From Limimaricola sp. G21655-S1 (GTDB lineage: Bacteria; Pseudomonadota; Alphaproteobacteria; Rhodobacterales; Rhodobacteraceae), in the NCBI RefSeq assembly GCF_027213785.1, contig NZ_JAPWGO010000013.1, positions 1 through 64,000 of the forward strand: a stretch of DNA of 64,000 bases, in the 5' to 3' direction. The notes below the pieces were generated by a model. It was not told the origin of the DNA. It did not search any database and worked only from the letters and a program-made list of their open reading frames with translations. Positions 1 through 7,817 of this stretch are shown one piece after another (position 1 is the first letter of the stretch; the number at the start of each line of letters is the position of its first letter). The translations under genes and the position numbers were made by a program.

Positions 1-19
1 CTCTGAGCCTCGTCCCCCC

Positions 20-64
20 GACCAAGGGGCCCGGCGCGCCTTCTCCGCGCCGGGCCCCTTGGTC
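20..64. terminator. Perfect 19-bp stem-loop
   Basis: Positions 20-38 and 46-64 are exact reverse complements (19 bp) around a 7-base loop. The stem is very GC-rich. Neither side has a clear T-run, so it could stop transcription in either direction or protect a 3' end. It lies 77 bp beyond the stop codon of the minus-strand sugar isomerase and may also serve a plus-strand gene that ends before the window. Confidence 0.7.
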
Positions 65-68
65 GGCC

Positions 69-89
69 ACTTTGTTCCACAAATACGCA
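69..89 (+). repeat. Copy 1 of a dispersed 9-N3-9 repeat
   Basis: The pattern ACTTTGTTC-N3-AAATACGCA occurs here and twice more, in opposite orientations, at 33503-33523 and 33577-33597. All 18 fixed bases are identical in the three copies; only the three central bases differ (CAC here). This AT-rich block stands out from the GC-rich surroundings. Its function is unknown. Confidence 0.7.
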
Positions 90-140
90 AACCCCGCCGC
101 CAGCCCCCAGCCCTGCCGCCAGACCAAAAGCCGCAAGCGC

Positions 141-1361
141 TCAGGCCGCCTCCGAAGCTTTCTGCGCGGCAAGGCTCCCGGTCATGGTGCCGAGCGGGAT
201 CAGACAGGCCTGCAGCGCGTGATACAGGTCGGGCTTGCCAAAGAACGGGTCGGATGACGGCTGCCCCTGCGCGTCGATCTGCGGATGCCAGCCGCCATTC
301 TCGCGGTCGATCAGGTGCAGCGCCGCGAAGTCCCAGAAGCGACGGTACCATTCCTCGTAAAGGGGATCGCCGTCGAGTTCGGACAGCGCATGGGCCGCGC
401 CGATGCCCTCGCAGATCGGCCACCAGTAGCGTTCGTCGATGGCCGGGCCGTCGTCCCAGCCAAGAGTGTAGTAGAGCCCACCCTTCTCCGTGTCCCAGCC
501 ATCCGCAACGGCGCGTTCGAACAGGGCACGCGCCGCATCGGGGGGCCAGGCGAGCCTGCGGCCACCGGTCTCGTAGAGCTGAACCAGAAGCCGCGCCCAT
601 TCGAGCGAGTGGCCTGGTGTCAGCCCGGCAGGGCGGAACATCGGATCGCCGTCATAGTCGCGGTCAAGGCTCCAATCGGCGTGGAAGTGCTCGGCCAGCC
701 GCCAGCGATTCTCGCGGGCGCGACGATTGACGATGAGGTCGGCAATCCGCTCGGCCATCTCGAGGTGGCGCCTATCGCCGGTGGCCTCGAAGGCGGCCAT
801 CAGGGCCTCGGTCAGGTGCATGTTGCAGTTCTGGCCACGATAGGGCTCGGTTTCCCGCCAATCGGCGTCGAAGCCCTCGCGGATCGCACCATGCTCCTCC
901 TCCCAGAACCGTTCGCGGATCACGGTCGTGACGTCGTCGAGCATGGCCTGCGCGTCCCGGTGTCCCGCCAGCTTGGCGCTCGCGGCGGCGAGGAGGACGA
1001 AGGCGTGGCCGTAACCCGTCAGGCGCGGATCGGGCACGTCCCGCGCCGTGACGCCCCAGGCATAGCCACCGTTTGGCTGGCGGTGCCGTTCGCGCAGGAA
1101 GCGCATGCCGTGTTCGACGATCGCCATTGCACCGGGGCGACCCATCAACGCGGCGATGGCATAGCAATGCACCATGCGGGTGATGACATGGATCTCGCGC
1201 AAGCCCTCATCGCGGATCGCCCGGCCCTGCGCGTCAAGCGGGAAGAACCCGCCCTTGGGATCGATGCTCTCGGCCTCGAACAGGCGCAGCAGGTCGTCCG
1301 CCTCCCGCGCAAGCCAATGGCGGTGGTCGGGCCGGTCGGTCCAGCGGGTGGCAACGGTCAT
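141..1361 (-). CDS. AGE-family sugar isomerase/epimerase (probable mannose isomerase)
   Basis: A 406-residue member of the N-acylglucosamine 2-epimerase (AGE/YihS) superfamily, whose (alpha/alpha)6-barrel enzymes interconvert aldoses and ketoses or C2 epimers. Family marks are NMHLTEALMAAFEATGD, the PGHSLEWARLL segment, RYWWPICEGIGAA and the C-terminal GKPDLYHALQACLIP; each of the first, second and last supplies a conserved histidine. Length is typical. The start at 1361 is chosen because a GGAG lies 8 bases upstream; an ATG at 1412 would overlap the upstream regulator gene. It sits 19 bp downstream of a LacI gene and is probably co-transcribed with it. With a glycosidase and glycerate kinase nearby, mannose to fructose conversion is the likely job; sulfoquinovose isomerase (YihS) or another C2 epimerase is the alternative. 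Confidence 0.8.
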   Translation of the reverse strand: MTVATRWTDRPDHRHWLAREADDLLRLFEAESIDPKGGFFPLDAQGRAIRDEGLREIHVITRMVHCYAIAALMGRPGAMAIVEHGMRFLRERHRQPNGGYAWGVTARDVPDPRLTGYGHAFVLLAAASAKLAGHRDAQAMLDDVTTVIRERFWEEEHGAIREGFDADWRETEPYRGQNCNMHLTEALMAAFEATGDRRHLEMAERIADLIVNRRARENRWRLAEHFHADWSLDRDYDGDPMFRPAGLTPGHSLEWARLLVQLYETGGRRLAWPPDAARALFERAVADGWDTEKGGLYYTLGWDDGPAIDERYWWPICEGIGAAHALSELDGDPLYEEWYRRFWDFAALHLIDRENGGWHPQIDAQGQPSSDPFFGKPDLYHALQACLIPLGTMTGSLAAQKASEAA

Positions 1362-1380
1362 GAAGGCGTCTCCGGAGTGG

Positions 1381-2391
1381 TTATCGAGGCAGGGGCGGTG
1401 CGGTGGTGTCACGCAGGATCAGTGAGGCATCGAGTTCCTGATGAACGGGGGCGGCGGCGCGGTCTGACAATCGTGCAAGAAGCCGCTCGGCCAAGTGCTG
1501 GCCAAGGGTGTAGGGGGCGATCGAAAGGGTGGTCAGCGCCGGCGTGGCCAGCGCGGCGTCGGCGACGTCGTCGAAACCGATCACCGAGACCTCCCGCCCC
1601 GGTGTTTCGCCGCGCCGGCCCAAGCCGAGGCAGGCGCCGAGCGCCACCATGTCCCCGTTGCAGACCACGGCCGTCACCTCCGGATGGGTCTCGCGCAGCG
1701 TCAGCATGGCGGAGAGGCCGCCGGGCTTGCTGTCTTCGCAAGGGAAGACCAGCGGCGCGCCAAGGCCATGCGCGGCGAGGGCTGCCGCATAGCCTGCGAT
1801 CCGCTCGGCGCGCGGGGCGCGAGGCGTGGTGCCGCCGAGAAAGGCGATGCGGCGATGGCCGAGTTCCGCGAGGTGGTCGACCGCGCGACCGAGCGCCGCC
1901 GCGTTGCGCAGCCCGACATGGTCGAAACCTTCGGCCACGCGGTGCAGGAAGGTGACCACCGGCAGGCGCTGTGCCATGAGGAGGTCGAGCGTGGCGGGGT
2001 CGGTGCCGCTCGCCGGTACCCAGATCAGACCACCGCGCATGCTGGCGATCAGGGCGCGCAGATTGCGTCCCTCACGCTCCGCATCGTCGCGGGAATCGAG
2101 CACCGAGACGAGATGCCCCGCCCGCTCCAGCCGGTCGCTCACGCCGCTGACGACCTCCGCGTTGAACGGGTTGGCGAGGTGGTGCAGCACCAGACCGATC
2201 TCGCGGTTCTCGCCGGAGCGCAGCGCCGCGGCCCGGCCGTCGGGCAGGTAGTTCACCTGCCGCGCCGCCGCGAGCACCCGATCACGCGTCTGGGCCGAGA
2301 TCCGTCCCGTGCCGCGCAGCACCTGACTGACCGTCGCGGTCGAGACGCCGGCCGCCGCGGCGACGGTGCTGAGCTTGGGTCTGTGTGCCAT
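1381..2391 (-). CDS. LacI-family transcriptional regulator
   Basis: A 336-residue LacI/GalR repressor. The N-terminal helix-turn-helix is seen in LSTVAAAAGVSTATVSQVLRG, followed by the hinge region near residue 55 and a periplasmic-binding-protein-like sugar domain (IGLVLHHLANPFNAEV, GHRRIAFLGG, VIGFDDVADAAL). It is divergent from the glycerate kinase gene and upstream of the sugar isomerase on the same strand, so it probably controls both through the intergenic operator at 2434-2449. The effector is unknown; a sugar or glycerate derivative from this locus is inferred. Confidence 0.9.
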   Translation of the reverse strand: MAHRPKLSTVAAAAGVSTATVSQVLRGTGRISAQTRDRVLAAARQVNYLPDGRAAALRSGENREIGLVLHHLANPFNAEVVSGVSDRLERAGHLVSVLDSRDDAEREGRNLRALIASMRGGLIWVPASGTDPATLDLLMAQRLPVVTFLHRVAEGFDHVGLRNAAALGRAVDHLAELGHRRIAFLGGTTPRAPRAERIAGYAAALAAHGLGAPLVFPCEDSKPGGLSAMLTLRETHPEVTAVVCNGDMVALGACLGLGRRGETPGREVSVIGFDDVADAALATPALTTLSIAPYTLGQHLAERLLARLSDRAAAPVHQELDASLILRDTTAPPLPR

Positions 2392-2433
2392 GGTCTCCGT
2401 TCCGCCAAGGCAGCAAGTGCTTTCCAGACATCA

Positions 2434-2449
2434 GATACAACGTTATACC
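2434..2449. promoter_or_regulatory. Candidate LacI-type operator
   Basis: A 16-bp imperfect palindrome (12 of 16 positions symmetric) with an AACGTT core and a central CG step, as in LacI/GalR operators. It lies in the 125-bp region between the divergent lacI-type gene and gckA. It differs from the operator at 3902-3917, suggesting that the two LacI proteins here recognise different sites. Confidence 0.45.
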
Positions 2450-2516
2450 TTGGCCGCGCAACGCCTGTCTGCCGAAGCGGCGGCGCGACCAGTCCTGTCG
2501 GCGAGGAGGAAACCGC

Positions 2517-3794
2517 ATGACATCCGTTCCGCAGCCAACCGCCGACCCGCGCGGTTTTCTGGAGACGCTCTTCCGCGCCGCCGTCGCGCGGGCCGATCCG
2601 ATGGAGGTGATGGCCGATCACCTGCCGCCGCGCCCCGAGGGACATCTGCTGGTGATCGGGGCGGGCAAGGCCAGCGCCCGCATGGCCGAAGCTGTGGAGG
2701 CGGTCTATGGCCCTTGCGAGGGGCTGGTGCTGACGCGCTACGGCTATGCACGGCCCTGCCAAGGCATCGAGATCGTCGAGGCGGCGCATCCGGTGCCGGA
2801 CCGGGCCGGGCTCGAGGCGACGGCGCGGTTGCTCGACATGGTGGCAGGGCTGGGGCCCGAGGATCACGTGCTGGCGCTGATCTCGGGAGGCGGCTCGGCG
2901 CTGCTTTGCGCGCCGCCCGAAGGGATGAAGCTGGAGGACAAGCAGGCGGTGAACGAGGCACTTTTGGCCTCGGGTGCGCCGATCTCCGCGATGAACGTGG
3001 TGCGCAAGCAGCTGAGCCGCGTGAAGGGCGGTCGGCTCGGCGCGGCCTGCGCTCCTGCGCGGCTCCTGACATTGGTGATTTCGGACGTGCCTGGCGACGA
3101 TCCGTCGGAGATCGCTTCCGGGCCCACCGTGGCCGACACCAGCACGCCCGAACAGGCGCTAGAGATCATCGAGCGCTGGAACATCGCGGTACCGGCTTCG
3201 GCCCGCGCGGCATTGGCGGCCGGGCTCGATCCGGTACGTCCCGGCGATCCCCGGCTGGCCCGGGCCGAGACCCGGATCGTCGCGGCGCCGTCGCAATCGC
3301 TCGAAGCGGCCGCGACGCTTGCGCGGCAGGCGGGCTGCGAGGTCCGGATGCTGGGCGACGCCTTGGAGGGGGAGGCGCGTGATCTGGCGCGGGAGCAGGC
3401 CCGCATGGCGCGCGAGATCGCGGAGGCGATGGCGCCGGGCGACGCACCTGTGCTGCTCCTGTCGGGCGGTGAGTGCACTGTAACCCGCCGTGGCAAGGGG
3501 CGCGGCGGTCCGAATGCCGAGTTCGCGCTGGCCGCCGCGATCGCGCTGGAGGGGGATCCACGGATCCACGTGCTGGCCTGCGACACGGATGGGGTCGACG
3601 GCTCGGACGAGGTGGCCGGGGCCTGTGCCGGGCCGGACACGCTGGCCAAGGCGGGGCGGGAAGCTGCGGAAACGGCGCTCGCGGAGAACGACGCCCATGG
3701 ATTCTTCGCCCGCGTCGAGGAGCAGGTCGTGACCGGACCGACCCTGACCAATGTCAACGATTTCAGGGCATTACTCATTTTCCCACGAGGCTGA
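2517..3794 (+). CDS. gckA: Glycerate 2-kinase (MOFRL family)
   Basis: A 425-residue type II glycerate kinase (GckA/TtuD family), which phosphorylates D-glycerate to 2-phosphoglycerate. The N-terminal DUF4147 domain shows VIGAGKASARMAEAVE, HPVPD, ISGGGSALLCAPPEG, the NVVRKQLSRVKGGRL segment and ISDVPGDDPSEIASGPT. The C-terminal MOFRL domain shows LLLSGGECTV, GRGGPNAEFALAAA and ACDTDGVDGSDEVAGA. The start at 2517 has a GAGGAGGA ribosome site 7 bases away. It is divergent from a LacI gene and is followed by a terminator. In this locus it would channel glycerate released by the GH63-type hydrolase into lower glycolysis; hydroxypyruvate or tartrate metabolism is the general alternative. Confidence 0.93.
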   Translation: MTSVPQPTADPRGFLETLFRAAVARADPMEVMADHLPPRPEGHLLVIGAGKASARMAEAVEAVYGPCEGLVLTRYGYARPCQGIEIVEAAHPVPDRAGLEATARLLDMVAGLGPEDHVLALISGGGSALLCAPPEGMKLEDKQAVNEALLASGAPISAMNVVRKQLSRVKGGRLGAACAPARLLTLVISDVPGDDPSEIASGPTVADTSTPEQALEIIERWNIAVPASARAALAAGLDPVRPGDPRLARAETRIVAAPSQSLEAAATLARQAGCEVRMLGDALEGEARDLAREQARMAREIAEAMAPGDAPVLLLSGGECTVTRRGKGRGGPNAEFALAAAIALEGDPRIHVLACDTDGVDGSDEVAGACAGPDTLAKAGREAAETALAENDAHGFFARVEEQVVTGPTLTNVNDFRALLIFPRG

Positions 3795-3823
3795 TGGGTT
3801 GAGGTCTCGCTGAGAGAGCGGAG

Positions 3824-3849
3824 GCTGGCGGCGCGGACTGCCAGCTTTT
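3824..3849 (+). terminator. Rho-independent terminator after glycerate kinase
   Basis: A 6-bp perfect stem (3824-3829 with 3840-3845), a 10-base loop and a TTTT run at 3846-3849. It separates gckA from the transport operon that follows. Confidence 0.6.
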
Positions 3850-3901
3850 CAATGCGGCGCTGCAGCATCGAAAATCCGTTGCTTTAACGAAATACCAATT
3901 G

Positions 3902-3917
3902 CCGAAACCGGTTTCGG
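3902..3917. promoter_or_regulatory. LacI-type operator, perfect 16-bp palindrome
   Basis: CCGAAACCGGTTTCGG is a perfect palindrome with the GAAACCGGTTTC form typical of LacI/GalR-family operators. It lies 31 bp before the GTG start of the second LacI gene, in the only sizeable non-coding gap before the whole transport operon, so autoregulation with control of the operon is expected. Confidence 0.75.
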
Positions 3918-3947
3918 AAATGAGCTTCGAATCAAGGGAGATTCGAA

Positions 3948-5054
3948 GTGACCAAGGCAATCCACGATCACGAGGAGGGCAGGGCGCAGCCGGGGCGGGT
4001 GACGATCACCGCGTTGTCGGCGGCTTTGGGGCTCAGCAAGAGCACGGTGAGCCGTGCGCTGAACGGCTATCCCGACATCTCCGAGCGGACCCGTCTCAGG
4101 GTGCGCCGGGGCGCCGAAACCATGGGTTATCGGCCCCTCAGCCACGCGCAGGCGATCCGGACCGGGCGCGTGCGCGCGCTCGGTCTCGTGGTGCAGATCG
4201 GCGACCACGACGCCCAACGCCCCTTCCTGGCGGATTTCCTCGCCGGCATTTCCGTGGCGGCCAGCGCCGAGGGCTGGACCCTCACCGTGGCCACGGCCGA
4301 CAGCGAGGCCGACGCGGTCCGCACCATGGAGCAGCTGGTCGAGGACCGCAAAGCTGATGGCTTCATCCTGCCGCGAACCCTGTCACATGACGCCCGCGTG
4401 GCGCTGCTGCGTGCCCGCGACGTGCCCTTCGTGATGTTCGGCCGCACCGCCGATCCCGAGGGCTGCGCTTGGTTCGACATGCTTGGCGAAGAGGCGATGC
4501 GCGACGCGGTGCTGCATCTTGCCGGTCTCGGCCACCGCCGCATCGCCTTCGTCAATGGCGGCACCGCCTATAATTACAGCCGTCTGCGGCTACAGGGTTA
4601 CCGCGAAGGTCTGGCCCAGGCGGGGTTGCCGGAGGATTTGGCGTTGATCCGTGGCGGCGCGCTCAACACCGCCGACGGCACGCGCGAGACCCTAGCGCTT
4701 TTGACGCTTGCGGAACCGCCCACGGCGGTGGTCTTCGCGGTCGATCACGCGGCGCTGGGGCTCTACCGCGCCTGCGCCGGTCTCGGCCTCGCTGTGGGCC
4801 GCGACGTTTCGGTCATAAGCTATGACGGCGTGCCGGACGGCGCCCATGTGGAGCCGCCGCTGTCCTCCTTCACGGTCGACACGCGCGCGGCGGGGCAGCG
4901 GCTCGCGGAGCTGCTGATCGCCCGCATCCGGGGCGCCGCCCCCGAAACACTGCGGGAGACCGCCCGCGCCGCCTTCGCGGATCGCGGCTCCGCCGGTCCG
5001 CCCCGGCTGAGTTCCGAGGCGCTGTCGAAGCGCCTCGCCACCGCAACCACATGA
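3948..5054 (+). CDS. LacI-family regulator of the transport operon
   Basis: A 368-residue LacI/GalR regulator. About 18 unconserved residues precede the DNA-binding helices (VTITALSAALGLSKSTVSRALNG); the sugar-binding core follows (ALGLVVQIGDHDA, GLGHRRIAFVNGG, VSVISYDGVPDGA). The GTG at 3948 is preferred because GGGAG stands 7 bases upstream. It is first in a tight run of six genes: the next start is 23 bp beyond its stop. Control by the palindrome at 3902-3917 and by the imported glycoside or its products is inferred. Confidence 0.92.
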   Translation: MTKAIHDHEEGRAQPGRVTITALSAALGLSKSTVSRALNGYPDISERTRLRVRRGAETMGYRPLSHAQAIRTGRVRALGLVVQIGDHDAQRPFLADFLAGISVAASAEGWTLTVATADSEADAVRTMEQLVEDRKADGFILPRTLSHDARVALLRARDVPFVMFGRTADPEGCAWFDMLGEEAMRDAVLHLAGLGHRRIAFVNGGTAYNYSRLRLQGYREGLAQAGLPEDLALIRGGALNTADGTRETLALLTLAEPPTAVVFAVDHAALGLYRACAGLGLAVGRDVSVISYDGVPDGAHVEPPLSSFTVDTRAAGQRLAELLIARIRGAAPETLRETARAAFADRGSAGPPRLSSEALSKRLATATT

Positions 5055-5077
5055 TTTTCACCAAGGGAGGAGACATC

Positions 5078-6424
5078 ATGACCCACAGGACCCGCCTGAT
5101 GACCGGCGCGGCGCTGATCGCGCTGGGCGCCGGGGCCGCACAGGCCGAGGAGCTGCGCTTCTGGACCACCGAGGAGCAGCCCGAGCGGCTTGCCGCGCAG
5201 CAGGAGCTGGCGGCCGAGTTCGAGGCGGCCTCGGGCCACTCGGTCGAGGTTATCCCGGTCACCGAGAGCGATCTGGGCACCCGCGCCACCGCCGCCTATG
5301 CGGCGGGCGACCTGCCGGACGTGATCTATCACACGCTGCAATACGCGCTGCCCTGGGCCGAGGCGGGCATCCTCGACATCGATGCCGCGACCGACGTGAT
5401 CGAGAACCTCGGCGAGGATACCTTCGCGCCCGGCGCGCTCGAGATGGCGGCGCTGGAGGGCGGTGGCTATGCCAGCGTGCCGGTCGATGGCTGGACCCAG
5501 ATGATCATCTACCGCAAGGACCTGTTCGAGGAAGCCGGTCTCGAGGCGCCAACCTCCTTCGACGCGGTGCGCGCGGCGATCGAGGCGCTGCACAACCCGC
5601 CCGAGATGTACGGCTTCGTCGCCGCCACCAAGGTCGACGAGAACTTCATGAGCCAGGTGCTCGAGCACGTCTTCCTCGCCAATGGCGTCTCGCCGGTCGG
5701 GCCCGAGGGCGCGCAGCCGCTCGACGAGCAGAAGACCGTCGAGGTTCTGGAGTTCTACAAGGCCATCGCCGAGGCCAGCCCTCCGGGCGAGCTTTACTGG
5801 GACCAGTCGCGCTCGCTCTACTTCTCGGGCAACGCGGCGATGATCATCTGGTCGCCCTTCATCCTCGACGAGCTTGCCGGGCTGCGCGACAGCAACCCGC
5901 CCACGATCAACGACGACCCGACCTCGCCGGAGCTGGCCTCCATGACCGGCATCGTCACCAACTTCTCGGGCCCCTCTAACCCCGAGGGCGCGGCCTGGGC
6001 CGATATCCGCTACTTCGGCATCACCAACGACGCCTCGACCGACGCGGCAATGGAATTCGTCGAGTTCTCGATGAACGAGGGCTACACCAAGACACTGTCG
6101 ATCGCGCCCGAGGGCAAGTTCCCGGTGCGGCGCGGCACCGCCGAGAACCCGGAAGAGTTCTCGGAAGCCTGGGCCGCCCTGCCGATGGGCGTCGACCGCA
6201 AGAAGCCGATGTCCGAACTCTACGAGCAGGCGATGATCGACGAGATCGTCGGCGGGCTCGACGTGGCCAAGCGCTGGGGCGTCGAGGAGGGGCAGCTGGC
6301 GCTGGCCTCCAAGATGATCAACTCGCAGGCCATCAACCGCGTGGTGCGCCAGTACATCGACGGGCAGATCGAGGCCCCGGCCGCCGTTCAGGCCATGAAC
6401 GACGAGCTGGCCGCGATCCAGTGA
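5078..6424 (+). CDS. Sugar ABC transporter substrate-binding protein
   Basis: A 448-residue extracytoplasmic solute-binding protein of family 1 (MalE/UgpB type). The Sec signal peptide spans residues 1-23, with predicted cleavage after AQA. The mature part begins EELRFWTTEEQPERLAA and contains GDLPDVIYHTLQYALPW and FSGNAAMIIWSPFIL, as in carbohydrate-binding proteins. The start at 5078 follows AGGGAGGAG; an ATG 27 bp earlier would spoil the signal peptide. It would capture the substrate in the periplasm for the permease pair downstream. From context the ligand is probably a hexosyl-glycerate, but the sequence alone does not show this. Confidence 0.9.
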   Translation: MTHRTRLMTGAALIALGAGAAQAEELRFWTTEEQPERLAAQQELAAEFEAASGHSVEVIPVTESDLGTRATAAYAAGDLPDVIYHTLQYALPWAEAGILDIDAATDVIENLGEDTFAPGALEMAALEGGGYASVPVDGWTQMIIYRKDLFEEAGLEAPTSFDAVRAAIEALHNPPEMYGFVAATKVDENFMSQVLEHVFLANGVSPVGPEGAQPLDEQKTVEVLEFYKAIAEASPPGELYWDQSRSLYFSGNAAMIIWSPFILDELAGLRDSNPPTINDDPTSPELASMTGIVTNFSGPSNPEGAAWADIRYFGITNDASTDAAMEFVEFSMNEGYTKTLSIAPEGKFPVRRGTAENPEEFSEAWAALPMGVDRKKPMSELYEQAMIDEIVGGLDVAKRWGVEEGQLALASKMINSQAINRVVRQYIDGQIEAPAAVQAMNDELAAIQ

Positions 6425-6432
6425 TCGTGGCC

Positions 6433-6470
6433 GGGCGGCCCTGCGCGTTCCTCCCCGCGCGGGGCCGCCC
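6433..6470 (+). terminator. Stem-loop between binding protein and permease genes
   Basis: 15-base arms at 6433-6447 and 6456-6470 pair at 14 positions. There is no T-run. Such stems after a binding-protein gene commonly stabilise its 3' end or attenuate read-through so that the binding protein is made in excess over the permeases. Confidence 0.6.
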
Positions 6471-6512
6471 CCCATTCCCCATTATTCATCCGCCATCCGC
6501 GAGGACCGGACC

Positions 6513-7817
6513 ATGACCGCCCAGACCCCACGAAGTGGGCCAGTGCCGCTCGGCCAGAGCGCCGAGACGAGCCGCCCCGCGCCGAAACCGCCCAAGGGCC
6601 GCAACCCGCTGGAACGCCGTGAGGCACGGCTGGCCTGGGGGCTCCTGCTGCCCACCGTCGCCGCCGTGACCCTCGTGGTGGTGCTGCCGCTCATCGCGAT
6701 CTTCTGGATCAGCGTGAAGCCCGTGGGGCTCGCCGATCTGCGGCCACCGGTCCCGGTGGTCAGCGAGGATCTGCGCGGCCGCCCCGAGGCAGTCGGCGAC
6801 GAGGCCACGCTGCGCTACCGTCTGCGCAATTCGAGCCAGGACCAGGTGATCTCGGGCGTGGTGCTGACCGACACGCTGCCCGAGGGGCTGGAGATCGGCG
6901 AGATCGATCCGCGCTGCGCGCTCGACGGTCTGGAAATGACCTGCGACCTCGGCGATTTCGAGGGCGGTCACCGCGAGACCATCGAGATCCCCGTCACCAT
7001 CGGGCAGGCCTTCGCCGATGCCGGGATGGAGCTGCCCGACAGCCCGCCGGGGCTCACAGGGCGCGCCTCCAACGTGCTGACCTCCGGCAATTTCACCTTC
7101 GAGAACTTCGCCCGCATCTTCGACGGTGCCGAGTTCTGGAGCGTGCTCTGGGTGACGCTGGTCTATACCGTCTTCGGCACGATCGGGGCGTTGGTCTTCG
7201 GCCTCTTCGCGGCGCTGCTGCTGGACAAGTCGTTCCGGGGGCAGGGGGTGCTGCGCGGCCTCTATCTCTTTCCCTACGTGGCCCCCGTGATCGCGGTTGC
7301 CTTCACCTGGATCATCCTGTTCGACCCGTTCTCGGGCTCGGCCAACGCGCTCTTGATCCAGATGGGCGTGACCAACGAGGCGATCAACTTCTTCGGCCAG
7401 CGGCCGCTCGCGTTGATCATGGTGATCCTGTTCGAGGTCTGGCGCTACTTCCCGCTCTCGTTCCTCTTCATCCTCGCCCGGATGCAGTCGATCGACACCG
7501 ACATGTACGAGGCCGCCGACATGGATGGCGCCAGCCCGTTCCAGCAATTCTGGTACCTGTCGATGCCGCAGCTCCTCGGTATCCTGTCGGTGCTGTTCCT
7601 GCTGCGCTTCATCTGGACCTTCAACAAGTTCGACGACATCTTCCTGCTCACCGGGGGCAACGCAGGCACCCGCACCCTCACCGTCAACGTCTACGAACAG
7701 GCCTTCGCCGTCTCCAACATCGGCGCCGGTGCGGCCGTGGCCGTGGTCATCTTCGCCTGCCTCTTGGTGTTCAGCTTCCTGTTCTTCCGCTTCATCAGCC
7801 AGGAGGAGGGGCTATGA
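6513..7817 (+). CDS. ABC sugar permease, MalF type, with a large periplasmic loop domain
   Basis: A 434-residue inner-membrane permease. One membrane helix (about residues 38-60) is followed by a roughly 145-residue periplasmic stretch and then the standard MetI-like helices from about residue 208 on. The coupling EAA motif reads YEAADMDGASPFQQFWYLSMP. The loop carries a pattern resembling DUF11-type beta-sandwich repeats (YRLRNSSQDQVISGVVLTD, TLPEGLEI, CDLGDFEGG), an unexpected domain for a sugar permease but placed like the P2 loop of MalF, which touches the binding protein. It overlaps the next permease gene by 4 bp. Confidence 0.9.
   Translation: MTAQTPRSGPVPLGQSAETSRPAPKPPKGRNPLERREARLAWGLLLPTVAAVTLVVVLPLIAIFWISVKPVGLADLRPPVPVVSEDLRGRPEAVGDEATLRYRLRNSSQDQVISGVVLTDTLPEGLEIGEIDPRCALDGLEMTCDLGDFEGGHRETIEIPVTIGQAFADAGMELPDSPPGLTGRASNVLTSGNFTFENFARIFDGAEFWSVLWVTLVYTVFGTIGALVFGLFAALLLDKSFRGQGVLRGLYLFPYVAPVIAVAFTWIILFDPFSGSANALLIQMGVTNEAINFFGQRPLALIMVILFEVWRYFPLSFLFILARMQSIDTDMYEAADMDGASPFQQFWYLSMPQLLGILSVLFLLRFIWTFNKFDDIFLLTGGNAGTRTLTVNVYEQAFAVSNIGAGAAVAVVIFACLLVFSFLFFRFISQEEGL

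Noticed and set aside
285-1955. A 556-codon open frame on the plus strand opposite the isomerase and LacI genes
   Set aside because: It is a GC-rich shadow frame: no family motifs and no ribosome site, and it covers two genes with clear domains on the other strand.
4820-6475. A 551-codon minus-strand open frame under the sugar-binding protein gene
   Set aside because: Arg/Gly/His-rich composition typical of antisense reading of high-GC genes; no recognisable domain.
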